From: Morchella semilibera
Lineage: Eukaryota; Ascomycota; Pezizomycetes; Pezizales; Morchellaceae
NCBI GenBank assembly: GCA_009192285.1
Contig: WBVU01000004.1
Span: 4,486,001-4,550,000 of the forward strand
Direction of reading: 5' to 3'
Length of the DNA stretch: 64,000 nt
Every line of letters begins with the position of its first letter. Positions within the stretch are counted from its first letter, which is position 1. Below are positions 24,035 through 36,058 of the stretch, piece by piece. Position numbers and translations under genes: made by a program. The notes beneath the pieces are model-generated. The model had not been told where the DNA came from and made no database searches. It saw only the letters and a list, made by a program, of their open reading frames with translations.

Positions 24035-25486
24035 CTACAAACCAATTTCTGCAAGCTCTGCTATGTGGTTATCTCTCGATCCTGGATGCAGCTCCAAGAT
24101 AGCAGTATGAAGATATAGCAGGTACTCCCTATTCTCACCCGAGGGCCCACGAGAATTAAAGATGTGCCTTGAAAGCTCTTCGGCAGAGGGGATATCTTTG
24201 ACGAATTGTGGGTTTTCGGGGGTGCCTATGTAGACAATTGTGGTAATTGGAGGGAGGGTAGGGTCCGCTTGGTACACAGGGACGGTGTGAATAGAATAGC
24301 CGTTGATTTCGCGGATATCAAGGTATCTAATGCAGGATGAGTACGTGGAGGTAATTCCCAGAAGAAGACACCGGTAGATAGATAATCCCAGCATGGCTTT
24401 GATATCTATTATTATCGCGGCCATAGTAGGTACGCGGAAGCTATACCCCTGGCTCCCCCCCACTAGGTGTTTGTCAGGGGGTGGGTGGCGGTTACTTTTT
24501 TACTTCTTCCACCTTGGATTTTTCGATCCTGTCTATTGTAACTGTTACCCCTGGAAGGTTCCCGATGGTAAAGACAGAGTTGGTGGTACGTACACGCTAC
24601 TCCCCATATAACATCATCGGCTTCGTGCTGGAAGTTGAAATTAGTGAGCTTTAATATACGAGCTCGAGATTCTCGACAACAGGGAGACTACATGATCATT
24701 CAATTTCTCCCAGGACGATCTGGAGATCAATGTTACGACTCGACCAGGACTTTTAACTCAGTAAAAGATAGTTAGCCTGTGTACCCAAAGGCTGTTTTTC
24801 CGCAACTAGAATTTTTAATGGGATCTCTTCCACACTAGTGCTCTCTTCCTCAGATATAGTAACAGATCCCAAAAGAGGTCTCAGGATTAGCTACTACATG
24901 TAGTAGACTCGTACGGTCTATTTGTAAAAGAGAACGGTGTCACACATACGCTTCTGGAGTACCCCTGTGATCTTCACTGGATAGAAGATGCCGGTCAGCC
25001 TTGGCCTATTTACGTACCGATGGGGGGGGGGGGGGTGGTTCTTGGGGAATGGGCTGTGTATTTGTGTGCTATCCCAGGCGAACCAACCTTGCCTAAGTAT
25101 TGCAGAACGAAAGCGTCAGCAGTGGTGGATGGCGCGGTGATACTTGGTTCCTGGATAGGTGGCTCATACCTGCCAAAAGCGCCTCACGTAGCCTCTAATG
25201 TAGCCAGGAACCCTCCGGTCTGTGAGTTCCGTGATGTATATTAGTTTTTGTATAACCGTAGACAAAGTATGTACGTATATTTGCTTGTTTCGCATATGTG
25301 CTTGTAGAATATTCTTCTACCTACCATAATGTGGAGGCGGTTTCCAAATGAGACTCCTGTGGTTCGAACAAGCGCAGATCAGTACAGCTTTCCAAGCGCC
25401 CCGTAATACGAGGTTTAGCTGAGGGCCAAGAGGACAGACCCGTAGCCAAATAACCAGTACTCGCCTGAAGACTGTTCAGTGGTCAT
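24035..25486 (-). CDS. ChaC-type gamma-glutamylcyclotransferase
   Basis: Eight exons on the minus strand: 25486-25440, 25356-25325, 25219-25170, 25005-24950, 24749-24692, 24627-24594, 24532-24496 and 24326-24035, about 201 aa. Conserved pieces in order are YWLFGYG-SLIWKPPPHYDRR (nucleotide-loop-like glycine motif), VPGYIRGYVRRFWQ, SSEDHRGTPEAPGRVVTLI, EADDVIWGVAYRI, YLDIREINGYS, IVYIGTPENPQF and SRGPSGENREYLL, matching the ChaC/GCG1 family; GENREYL holds the catalytic-region Glu. The enzyme cleaves glutathione to 5-oxoproline and Cys-Gly in the cytosol. Only the last exon is visible as a long frame. The acceptor of exon 4 is uncertain (25005 or 24999), and the model inserts several residues after RFWQ. 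The intron before it contains a 14-base G/C run. Confidence 0.85.
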
Positions 25487-26197
25487 TTTAATGGTGATGT
25501 TCAGATATGTAGGGTGGTATTGTAGGGTATATGTCAACGTCACGGGCAAAAGGGTGGTAAGGATTCATGTATGTAGGGACGTTCTACATGGTACTACTAC
25601 ATGTAGTACCTAAACTGGTCCTACTAGTATATTCTTGTGGAGGGGTTCTTTTCTTCAGCCACAGAAGCCCAGATCGAACCCCACCAAGACCTCTCGACCC
25701 ATTCAAAGTTCTTAATTACCTTGGGCCCCCCCTTGACTTTCCGCATCTCATCCCCATCATCTCAAACTTCTCCCCTCTGTCTTGATCTATAGAAAGTTTT
25801 CCGCACCTCTTACTCGGTAAGTGCCTAAAACGGGTACTCTTCCAATACTTCCTCTTCTTCTTCCTTCATTCCTTGTGTTGCTGCTTTACGTAGTACACTA
25901 CTGATTTAGAGCTCATTCAGCCCCGAACCCCGCTAAAACTACACATTCACATATTCCACCCACATATAATATGGCCTACAGAAACACTTCGAACCCCGAT
26001 GAGTTACCAGCGTAAGCAGAGCACCTCCCCCACCTTGCCCCCGAGCCCCATGTCTTGGTGGATCACCAGACCGACCGTACCATCTAAACAAGCGCGCTAA
26101 TATATACACGTAGTCATGCCGAGCCCGAACAGGTGCGATCATATGCGCACTCCTTCCGAGCATCTTAAAAGCTAAAAATCTGTAGGCCGCACAAATC
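25487..26197. promoter_or_regulatory. divergent promoter of ChaC and penta-EF-hand genes
   Basis: About 0.7 kb separates two divergent start codons. It holds a TACATGTA inside a longer palindromic run (about 25593-25610) and CT-rich stretches (25690-25870) typical of fungal promoters. No gene seen. Confidence 0.45.
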
Positions 26198-27453
26198 ATG
26201 GGGGGTTATGAAAATCGTCCACCTCCAGCCCGACCCGCAGGAAGTTTTGGCTCCCAGGGCGGTCAGAAGCCCATGTCACCTCCTGTGCACGACCCGTACA
26301 GGCAGCAGCAGCAACAGGGATACAATCGCCCGCACCAAGGGCAATACGCTTCGCCGCCGCCAGGCCACTATACGAACCCTCCACCAGGTGCATATGGACA
26401 GCAACGCCCGCCGCCAGTATCAAGACCACCGCCAACCCCGGCGCCACCACAAGGAGTAGATCCGACTCTATTACCGCTTTTTAAGGCAGTAGATAAGGAT
26501 GGTGGGTTTAGTTTTGGTTAAGTTTTTGTTGCGGGTAAAATTGACTGACTTTGGTTGATAGGGAGTGGCCAGCTTAGTGAGAAGGAGCTACGCGCGGCGT
26601 TGGTGAATGGGGATTGGACCTCGTTTGATCCCCATACGGTCAGGATGATGATCAGGTAAGCTTCCTCCTCTATACGTATCGGTGATTTTTGAGCGGCGTT
26701 TGTAACTTAACTGAAACATAGAATGTTCGACACCGACCGCTCAGGAACCATTGGTTTCAATGAATTCTGGTTAGTTACTGTCATGCCTTCCTTCGGGTTT
26801 TGACCTTAAATCTGATAGATTTGCATAGTGGCCTATGGGGATTCTTGGCAGCCTGGAGGGCCCTTTTTGACCGCTTTGATACTGACCAAAGTGGCAACAT
26901 TTCTTACCAAGAGTTCACCAACGCCCTCGCCGGTGCGTATCATTCCACACATTTTTTTTCTTTACCAAGGGGAAGAAAAAAGCCAACTAACATATTTCGT
27001 GAAGCATTTGGGTACCGCCTCTCGCCCCAGTTCGTGCAGCTGCTTTTCAGGTCTTATGACCGAAGAGGTCAGGATTCTCAACCGGCAGCAGTTGTCCCGC
27101 AAGGTGGGCTGCGATGCCCTCCCTGCACCGCTAGGCTAACATCAGTGTAGGCCAAGACGCAATTAGTTTTGATTTGTTTGTGCAAAGTTGCATCTCGCTA
27201 AAGAGGATGACTGAGGTCTTCAAGAAATATGATGATGATAGAGACGGGTGATTCACCTTTCCTCCTTTCATGCTTAACTGATGTGGGCTAATCGACATGG
27301 TATGGTATAGATACATAACATTGAGTTTTGAAGAGTTCCTGACCGGTAAGTTCACACGTACTTGAAGTTGGAAGTTTTTCCACCCCAAACCTCCGACTAA
27401 TGAAATTCCCCCTTTCTTTCCCCCCCGGTTTAGAAATCCTCCGTCAGCGTTGA
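26198..27453 (+). CDS. Penta-EF-hand (PEF/ALG-2-like) calcium-binding protein
   Basis: Exons 26198-26501, 26562-26655, 26722-26769, 26829-26932, 27005-27067, 27151-27247, 27311-27345 and 27434-27453 give 254 aa. The N-terminal ~90 residues are Pro/Gln/Tyr-rich and disordered, as in peflin and ALG-2. EF-hands follow: AVDKDGSGQLSEKEL, FDTDRSGTIGFNEF (before GLWGFLAAWRALF), FDTDQSGNISYQEF, then weaker loops, with KKYDDDRDGYITLSFEEF near the end. PEF proteins bind Ca2+ and recruit partners in membrane traffic and repair. The donor of exon 5 has a second in-frame option 36 nt downstream, which would add 12 residues. Confidence 0.92.
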
Positions 27454-30325
27454 AGACTCACTGAAACCACAAAGTATTCTGCTATGATCGAATGGAGAAT
27501 TACTAGTGGGCACGATGCTCTCTCCTTTGACCCAATATTTTTTCCCTTTTTTCTACTGTTTATCCTTGGATCAACATCTTCTTCGGCATGATAATTGGGA
27601 ACATTCTGATAATGACCCCACCGACATCATATTCTCAGCTCTAGGCCCAGGTAAATTTTCGCACCGTTTACTAAATATAGTTGGAGGGGGGGTGGTATAT
27701 TGGTTTGTTTTAAAATCAGTTTTTTTTTTTGCCTTTATCACTGTTCGTGTTGCTTTTGTTAGATTTTTTTTTGTTACTTTGTTTTACTCAAGAATCGGGG
27801 AAACAATTGACTACCCCTCTTTCTTTTTGGAAGATTCTAAGTGTGGGAGAAGTAAATGAAGATAAATCTAGTTTTAGATACCTGAAGATCAGGCTTCTAG
27901 ATCTTCCTAGTGAAGCGAGTGATAGTTTGTGACTGACACCGCCATCATTCTCGGCCAATCATGTGAGGGAGCGTGCTCGGGGCCAATCTTCAAGATATAT
28001 GGCTATAAGTGATCTGTATGAGTAATCTTCCTGCTAGTCTGTCCCCCATAGGTCTCCTTTTGCCACCCATCTTTGGCTGGCAGTGATGGTAACGATCTAG
28101 TGCGGCCTATGGGTCTACCCAATCTGAGTTTTGATCATAGAACGAATTTTCTTTTTATAGGCTTTTATGTTCGAAGTGGCGAGAAAACTCTCCAGCTAAA
28201 ACGATAGAGCGTTGAATATACATTCCCTACCCTAAACAACGCTCTGTTCTAGGATAAAGCGAGATTGGGTAACATCCAGCGAAGCTTCTCTGTCTCGCCA
28301 GGGGCCCTCATCATCAACTTTTATGCTCTTGTACTTTGGGCACCAACAAAGCTCGACGGCAAGCATGAGAAGGGTTCAGCTGAAAAAAGATTTCAGATAT
28401 TTTTGAGCCGAGTGCCTTCATAAAGCTTGAGCCAACCTTGGGTATTGTAAGAATGGTTTATGACGAGAGCTTGACTCGGGAGTGCATTTTACCGCCGCAC
28501 TGGGCATGGAACTCCATATATCCTTATGATAGATAAACAGGCGGCAGCAGAGCAAGACTGCAATATTTATCCTAAAAGAAAATTCCCCATATGGTTCACT
28601 TGTACATCGAGGTACGAGGTTTTGGGTTTCTAATGAGGACCCACAGTCCATCATACACCGGGACCACTATGCGAGTGATATCATATGATTCACTCGTAAG
28701 CAAAGGAATGACGATAACTCCAGTGGCTTCGTGCATCGGGGTCACAACAGGGTACGGGAGAGGCGTTCGTATATACCACCTAACTGCCAGGATTACCGCA
28801 GCGCGAGCAACACAACACATGTGTACCTGAGCCCCGCAGATCCACAGAAAACTAATGGGCAGCCTTCTTAGGCAGGTAGATGAATATCGACTATACTTGG
28901 TATATCTTGGTACCTTCGTGTACCACAGCAGTCGGTGCGGTACTTATTATCGAGTGATATTTCATGAATATGCAAACTTAAACCCGGGGCTATCACATAG
29001 CAGAACTGTTTGCCTCCTCACTTTCGAAATTTCATATAATTTGTTTGAGGCATGCACCGAATGTACATATGTTAAGTTACGGAAGATACCAAGTTCGTTA
29101 TATACCCTTGATACTGATTGGTGTAAGTTAGTTATGGTATTTACTGGTGTCGTTAATTTATACAAGGACGTTTATGTGTCGCTGTTCTTCATCATTTAAA
29201 ACTTTGACGATATTTAGAGAGGCTATTGGTGGTGGTGTTTTTGAGGTCTTCAGTGCCCGCCGATATCCAATCACGGTTCTGCGGGGACATACTTGTATCA
29301 CAAATCGGAAAAATGTCTCAAAAAATTAACCTTATGATTATCTACGTGGGGTTGGCTGGATAAATAACCTTAAAAAACCCACGCGAGAACTTTCAGCCTC
29401 GGAAAACCCCGAATAATATACATGCTTATTTTCGAAGGAAAACTAGCTCAAGACCCTGAGGTGGCAGGGATTACAAATACGGCGGCGGGTGTAGTAGGTA
29501 CATGACGGCCCCGCCTTAAAAACCCGCTCATTCCTGCGCAACCTTACTACCTTCTTGGCAAAAACAAAAGTATGTAACAACAACAACACATAAAATTTGC
29601 GCGAGAGGAGTTGACAAAGGATGAGAGAAAAGACTGACGCTGAATGAGGCTGTCAGATCTAGTTTACAAGAAATCAATCGGCCTCGGTGTATGTACTGCA
29701 GAAACCACCAAATACAAAAAAACCAATTCTATACAAGTGGGTCTTAGATACATACGAAAACTTCATACTGGATGTGTGTTACACGAACAACATGCAATCA
29801 TATACCAGGTGGGTGGGTTTCTTCTAGGTTCACTCTATATTTCGGTTCCCCTGCCAATTGGATGAGAAAAAGGCGTCCTTAGTGGTTCACTGAAAATGCT
29901 CTGGAGGTAAGTTAGTAGGAACGTGGGTATATGAGCAGGGTTTGGATTTCTGGCTAGGCCAATCAAACCCGTCTCGCATAGTTCTACTATAATTCCACCA
30001 CTTGTTGTACCCTTCCTGCCAAGTGAATTCCGACTGTAAAGGTAAGTAGTTTGAGCAAGTTTTACGCCTCATGGTATAAGTCTCTTAGGTACGTGTGCAT
30101 GTGTGTGACTGAGAGCATAGGCACGTTTTCAATCTCTCGTGCGAGCTCTTGGCTTTTCAATGGTGCAATTAAGTATTATGCTACGATATTACATGTAGTT
30201 GTATATATAGGAGGAGGGGACCCCGCCATCTGCGAGAATCTCTACTACTACACTGCACTTACATCGTTCTAAATATCGGCTTCCTTAGACAATTCCCAGG
30301 AGACCTCGCCATAGCCTAATCCAAA
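27454..30325. other. gene-poor stretch
   Basis: Nearly 2.9 kb without a convincing gene. It contains two CGAGTGAT-N5-RTGA motifs (28672-28688, 28951-28967), the first followed by an inverted TCACTCG, and a 9-bp inverted pair (AGAGCGTTG/CAACGCTCT) near 28206-28246. The short frames have no conserved motifs. Confidence 0.5.
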
Positions 30326-31114
30326 ATGCAGATCCAGTCGTTCCTCCTCGCTGCACTCAGTGCCACTGTAGTCTCTGCCCACTTCTCCGTCACCTACCCC
30401 TACTGGCGCGGGGACAGCTACAAAACTCAGTGGACATACCCTTGTAAGCGCTCATCCTGTTATTACGAATATCCACAAACATAACTCCCACTAACGCATT
30501 GCTCCCTCGCCCCAGGCGGTGGCGTTGACCAATCCACCTCCGACAGTAACCGGACCCTCTGGCCGCTCGATGGTGGCCCACTCGTCTTTAAACCCTCACA
30601 CACCTCGGCGCAAACTTTTGTCAATATCGGCTTCGGTAACAACGTGACAAGGCTCAACGAAACCCTTATCGGGCCCTTCAACCAGACCGGAAACGGTACC
30701 TTCTGCTTCCCGCACATTGCCATACCCGCCGGCCTAGATATCACCGAGGGCCTCAATGCCAGCATCCAGGTTATACAGCTCTCCCACAACGGTGGTGCCC
30801 TCTATAACGTATGCTCCCCCCTTCCCACGACTGGAAACGAGTGATAACTTATGATGCAGTGCGCGGACATCACGTTCTCAGCAGAAGCTGTAGAGACATT
30901 GGGTGAAGACGTGTGCTTCAACTCGACTGGTGTGGGCTCGGCACCGTTTGAGTATGGGGATTCCGCTGCTCTGTCGACGAACTGTTCGGCTTCGGCGCCA
31001 GCGACTGGGAATGTGACAGCGACGGGCGCGGCGGCGCCGGTAGCAGGGTCGAGTGTGCGGACAGGGGCAGTCATGGGTGCTGTTGGGGTTGTAGTGGCGG
31101 TACTGATGATGTAA
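30326..31114 (+). CDS. X325/Bim1-like GPI-anchored copper-binding protein
   Basis: Exons 30326-30443, 30516-30808 and 30860-31114 give 221 aa. A signal peptide (MQIQSFLLAALSATVVSA) is followed directly by His-19 in HFSVTYPYWRGDSY, so cleavage would leave an N-terminal histidine as in the copper 'histidine brace'. YPCGGVDQSTSDSNRT, GPFNQTGNGTFCFP and several N-glycosylation sites follow, with paired cysteines. The C-terminus is a small-residue linker and a hydrophobic tail (AVMGAVGVVVAVLMM) fitting GPI attachment. In Cryptococcus the related Bim1/Cbi1 helps copper uptake at the cell surface; other X325 members remodel the wall. Role here is inferred from fold features. Confidence 0.87.
30838..30854 (+). 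promoter_or_regulatory. CGAGTGAT-N5-ATGA motif inside an intron
   Basis: An exact copy of the recurrent bipartite motif, lying in intron 2 of the X325-like gene and ending a few bases before the acceptor. Meaning unknown. Confidence 0.5.
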
Positions 31115-33241
31115 TTGAGTAGATATTGATTTTCTTGTGTTTTTTTTCTTTCTCTTTTTTTTTTGTCTAGGTATGCAGGTGTGTTTGTGTATACAGTGCT
31201 GTGGTAATCATCACTATACTAGGATAGGAACAATGTTAATGGCCTATACATAATATGGTCGAACTTATCACCCCTTCATACGCTAAGGCATATATGTATA
31301 GCCTTTATAAGATACATGTACTTAGGCGTTTAGTAAAAGGCCGTACTTTTTACTGAGCGTCGGCGCCTAGCTAAGTACTCATGGCAAAGGATATATTAAT
31401 AATCTGCACATACGTGTGCAGGATGGCACTTCTCTACCTATATAGCTATACTAATTTATGGTATCAAGTTTCCCTGTGTATTCATTTCCACGACTTTTCG
31501 ATATATATCAGAACTAGAATTGAGTTTTAGCCATTGGGTAGTTGCTATAGATAATCACGTCATGTATTTCCAGACTATACTTGCAATATTTGATGGTGTA
31601 GTTTTAGATATTGGTTACCTGGACCGATTAGACGGGTATAGTCATGGGGGAAAAAGTCTAGAGAAATTGCGAGACACTTACGGGAACCTGGTCTGTCCGG
31701 AGACCACCCACTATTCTGATGGAACAAGTTCTATCATTTATTATAGGAAACCCTTCACAATCCTCCCGCACTGTTCTGTGCATGTGGGGGGGGGGTTGAA
31801 TCTCCAAAGATCTAGTTCGACCCCTCATAGAAATTGGGTATATTTTTGTAGAAATATAGATTGTAATAACCCCCCTTCCTCCCTATCCCCCTCTAGGGGG
31901 ATGTCTATAACAAGTAAATAGACCTCTAAATTTGGTTTATTGGGCGATAGAACGTGTTCTATTGCTTATATATGGGAAGAGTATGAGAAGTATCAGAGGT
32001 GAGTAGGTGAAAATAGGGAGGGCCCTAGAATTGACCAAGCTATAGAGGCAGATGCTGATAATGGAGTGTGTCTCCCTTCGCGAAAAACAGTGTACGTGTG
32101 TGCATGATTATGGCGAGTGATGTTGTGTGATCCATTCTAGGTAGAGTTAGATTGGCTGCTACGGCGGTTAGTTACCCTACATGGAGTTTTACTACAAGCC
32201 TATGAGACCCTGAAGAGAGGGCATGTATGTATGTATCTAGATCCCGACTCTGTTTGTGGGTCCAGGTGCAGGTAGGGAGGGGTCTGCACCGTCTGCTAGC
32301 CAAAGAACAGGCCGAAAAGTGTGTATCCCCCTCAACTTAGCATGTGAGAGTGACAACTTGAAGCTTTGACAATTCTGGGGCCAATGACTAAAAACCACCC
32401 AAACCCCCCAATATGGCGTTTAATTATTTCTACTCAAGTCAAATTCTGTCACGATGGTCAAGCATATTTTTGGCGTGATGGTTTTTTTTTTTTTTTTGCT
32501 TAGCTTACCAGAGTCATTAGGTGTGGCAAGGTTGAAAAATGCGGAGACGCATATTTCTTGTTGTTAATTTTGAACCGATTGCCGAGGTTTGCAGAGTTCG
32601 CAGCACGAGCTTTCTTCCTTTCTTTTCCCTTTAGCAACCCCGATCGAGGATAATAATTCTAGAAATTCTTGGATAGAGATAGACAGTGCTCCATCTTTTT
32701 CTATCCTCGTATTCCCTCCCCCCTTCTTCTTCTCCCTGCTGTGGGTTTCTTACTCTTAATCGTGTGAAATAGTTGTGATCTGTTTCCTGTACGTTGTGGT
32801 TTCATTCCCATTTTCACAGCCCCTTCACGAAACACTTCGGCATCAGTGCCAAACTAAACTGGCCAACGGCGTCTCGGTTTCCCATCGCCAGCGAATAAGT
32901 ACAGCAGAGAGACAGCAGGAGAACAAGGAGAAGAAAGATTCTCGTCCACTACCTCTCCGCCCCCTCCCGATTCTCGTTCCTTCTTAATGTCCCAGCCCTC
33001 ACCTCCTAAACCCTGGGAGCGAAACGGTGCTATCAGTGCTCGTACGTGTTAACCTATCCCATCCCAACCCGTCTTCCTCTTCTTTCCTTTTCTTCTCCTT
33101 GTCCACCACCACCTTCCTCCCTCACTCTCCACACCACCCCTCTCTCCTCTATCTATCGATCGATCTAGCCACCACACTCGTTCTAACTTGTTGCTTTCCT
33201 TCTCATAAGCCTCTATTCTTTCGTCACCCCCTGTACAAACA
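31115..33241. other. intergenic and PEX13 promoter
   Basis: Contains a TACATGTA at 31313, a CGAGTGAT-N5-GTGA motif at 32114-32130, and a long pyrimidine-rich run just before the PEX13 start (33050-33200). No gene seen. Confidence 0.5.
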
Positions 33242-34549
33242 ATGACTGCCCCAGCAACACCAGCAGCTTCGACCGCAACAACAACAACAACAACACCCGC
33301 AGCAGCAGCAGCCCCTGGTGCCCCAGCGCTCCCGGCACGACCGTCGAGTTTAACAAATGCGGGCGCCAACCGCTTCGGTACCACTGCGGCAGCGGCCGGT
33401 GGCGCGTATGGGGCCTACAATCGACCACCTGGCTACGGCATGGGTGCTGGCTACGGAGCAATGAGTTCATATTCATCGCCATATAGCCGATTTGGAGGTT
33501 ACGGAGGCAGCATGTATGGTGGAGGGATGGGGATGGGGATGGGGATGGGTGGACTTGGTGGTTTTGGAGGAATGGGTGGATACCCAGGTGGAGACCCCAA
33601 TGACCCGACCAGCCTCACCCAGGGCATGCAAAATAGCACTGCTGCAACCTTCCAGATGATTGAGAGCATCGTGGGTGCTTTTGGCGGTTTCGCTCAGATG
33701 CTTGAATCAACATATATGGCAACTCACTCTTCGTTTTTCGGTATGTTGTCTCATCGCTTTGTTTTCACTTGGAGCATGACTGATCGGTCTTGTGTATAGC
33801 TATGGTACAAGTTGCCGGAGCAATTCGGAAACCTTAAGAACACCCTGGGATCCATACTCGGCATTTTCACAATGATGCGATGGGCCCGCATTGCTGTTGC
33901 CAAATTGACTGGCCGACCTCTGCCTGCATCCGCAAGCGAGCTGACGGCCTCTAACTTTGCCGCCTTCGACGGTGTCAACGGTAAGAGCGGCCGAGCAGGC
34001 GCCCCCAGGCCATCAAAGAAGCCATTCTTCTTTTTCATTGTCGCCGTGTTCGGATTGCCTTACCTCATGGGAAAACTCATTCGTGCCCTCGCTACCCGGG
34101 AGGCCGAAGAACGAAGACGGATTGAAGCCGCTGGTGGTGCCGAAATCTTTGCTGCGGGGGGTGCAGCAAGTATGGATCCTACTAAGCTCGAGTTCTGCCG
34201 CGCAATGTTCGACTTTACGCCTGAGGTCCAGGGTGGTGTCGAATTGGACGTCAAGAAGGGAGATCTGGTTGCTGTTTTGAGCAAGTGTGACCCCATGGGT
34301 AATCCCTCGCAGTGGTGGAAGTGCCGTGCTAGGGATAGCAGAGTGGGATACCTCCCAAGTCCCTACCTGGAGGTTATCACCCGCAAGAACGAGCTTGCTG
34401 CCGCAAGTGGTGCGAAGCAGATCACGGACGGATCGGCGAGCAGGACAGCAACAATGACGAGTGAGATTGCTGGCGAAATGGTGAAGGACACGAAGCCGGG
34501 TGATATCAGTATCGAGAGCTTCCAGAAAAGCCAATTTTTCTCCTCATGA
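33242..34549 (+). CDS. PEX13: Peroxin-13 (PEX13), with an apparent frame break
   Basis: Exons 33242-33740 and 33800-34549. The N-terminus has Ala/Pro/Thr stretches and Gly-Tyr/Gly-Met repeats, then a conserved helix (MQNSTAATFQMIESIVGAFGG). Exon 2 carries EQFGNLKNTLGSILGIFTMM, a membrane segment (PFFFFIVAVFGLPYLMG) and a C-terminal SH3 domain (FCRAMFDFTPE, LDVKKGDLVAVLSK, WWKCRARDSRVGYLPSPYLE). PEX13 is part of the docking complex in the peroxisome membrane that receives cargo-loaded PEX5/PEX7. Just after the splice the frame reads AMVQVA and then shifts: one G too many at 33817-33818 (GCCGGAG where GCC GAG is expected). Without it the conserved AMVQVAEQFGN would be continuous. Confidence 0.9.
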
Positions 34550-35126
34550 TAGCTACAACGTTTGGGATCATTGGTGTCGGTGTTAGGTAATAGATAGGCA
34601 TGGGACTATTAACTTTCGTTTTGTGCGGTGCTGTGATAATTCCTGTCATTTTGCGTTCCTTTTTTCTGTTTTATCCTACTTATATTTTATTTTATATGCT
34701 CTTTCTGTATCATAGGGATGCATACATTTTTTCTGCGTTCTTTGTCACTGGTGTTCACGCTATTTTATACTTACGACCTGTTTTCTGTTTTCTTCTATAC
34801 CTGGCGGTGCTGTCTGTATTTTGATCAAGAGCCATGAAATAAAGACCTCAACCATATTACAGACTAATCTCTTCACCACGCGCGAATACACAAGCGCACG
34901 AATGTTGGGTATGATAGGCATGGCATTGAGTATATGCTACCCATACAGTTACTTACAACCCAGGTTCTTTCCATTCCCTCCCTTCCTCCTCCTCAGCTTT
35001 ATCTGCACAGCACACACCACCAGTTAGCACTAGCTACAACATAACCAATCACCCACCAACCCCCACTACTGCATCAACCCAGCTGAAAAAAAAAGAAAGA
35101 AAGAAAGAAAAAAATAACCCACCAAC
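34550..35126. other. convergent 3' flanks
   Basis: T-rich half (PEX13 3' UTR side) followed by a purine-rich AAAG run near 35085-35115. No gene seen. Confidence 0.5.
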
Positions 35127-36058
35127 CTAGGCGATATTCTTAGCCAACCACTCAACCCACTGCTCCATGCTCCACCCACTCGAGATTGCGTTCTCGACAT
35201 TGCCATTAAAGATGACGGTGGGGCTCACATGGACGCCCACCAGACGTGCGGCCTTGATGTGCAGCTTGAGCGCCGTCGTTACCTGGTTCCCAGTGTTCAG
35301 TCCCCCGTCGGGGGCAGGCTTCTCGCTGATCTTGAGCATGTTGTAGACGGCGGCCTCGTCGGCGCCGACGGTACCGGCGAGAGCGGCGAGCCGCGCGTAG
35401 GTTTGGTTGCGGGTTTCGTTGACCACGGAGACATCGAAGTAGCTGGATTGGTGGGCGAAGAGGGCGGCGCTAAAGGACTGGAAGGTTGTGGGGGCGGCGG
35501 TGAGGGAGACGGCGAGGGCGGCTTCGTGTGCTGTGGGATGTTAGTGGGTGGTAGGGGGTGGGGATTGGGGATTGGGGGGAGTACTGAGTGTGGAGCTGGG
35601 GTGCCAGGGTTGGACTTGGTGCCGGAATATGAACTGGTAGGTGGGTTAGTTTTTTTTTTTGGTTGTTTTTTTGGTTGTTTTTTGAGTGGTGGGATATGGT
35701 AGCTGTACGGACCTGGACTTTTCCGGGATACTTCTGCTCTATGTGCGGCCTGACGTCATTGTAAACTCTGTTGAAGAGCTTTGCGGAGAACTGCAATTTT
35801 ACTTGTTAATTAATTTTACCTGAAGAGAAAAAAAAAACCAGCGAATCAAACATTGACACCAGTGGGATTCTTCTGACTTACAGGGCAGACGTAGTCAAGG
35901 TCTAAACCGGAACGAATAACAAGTAGATGGATGTAGTTAGCTCCTGAATCTTGAGGGGAGGGTTTGTGTGTGGGGTGGAACGTACAGAACTCCAAAGTAT
36001 GCACCGGAGCCGCCGGTGCGCCCAGCACATGTGATACGAACCGTGGAGCGACGGCCAT
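35127..36058 (-). CDS. DsbA/thioredoxin-fold protein (Thioredoxin_4-like)
   Basis: Exons 36058-35986, 35901-35882, 35790-35713, 35633-35585 and 35530-35127 give 207 aa; exon 2 is only 20 nt. Pieces include MAVAPRFVSHVLGAPAAPVH, the active-site region YLDYVCPFSAKLFN, VQFIFRHQVQPWHPSSTLTHEAAL, and the C-terminal ARLVGVHVSPTVIFNGNVE, with the cis-Pro of thioredoxin folds (VSPTV). Only one cysteine is present at the CxxC position (CPFS), so a classic disulphide exchange is unlikely; this single-Cys form is common in fungal DsbA-like proteins. No clear signal peptide, so a cytosolic role is likely. Its substrate is unknown. Confidence 0.85.

Noticed and set aside
31795-31835. Sequence resembling a tRNA T-arm (AGTTCGACCCCT)
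   Set aside because: No matching acceptor, D or anticodon arms could be folded around it.
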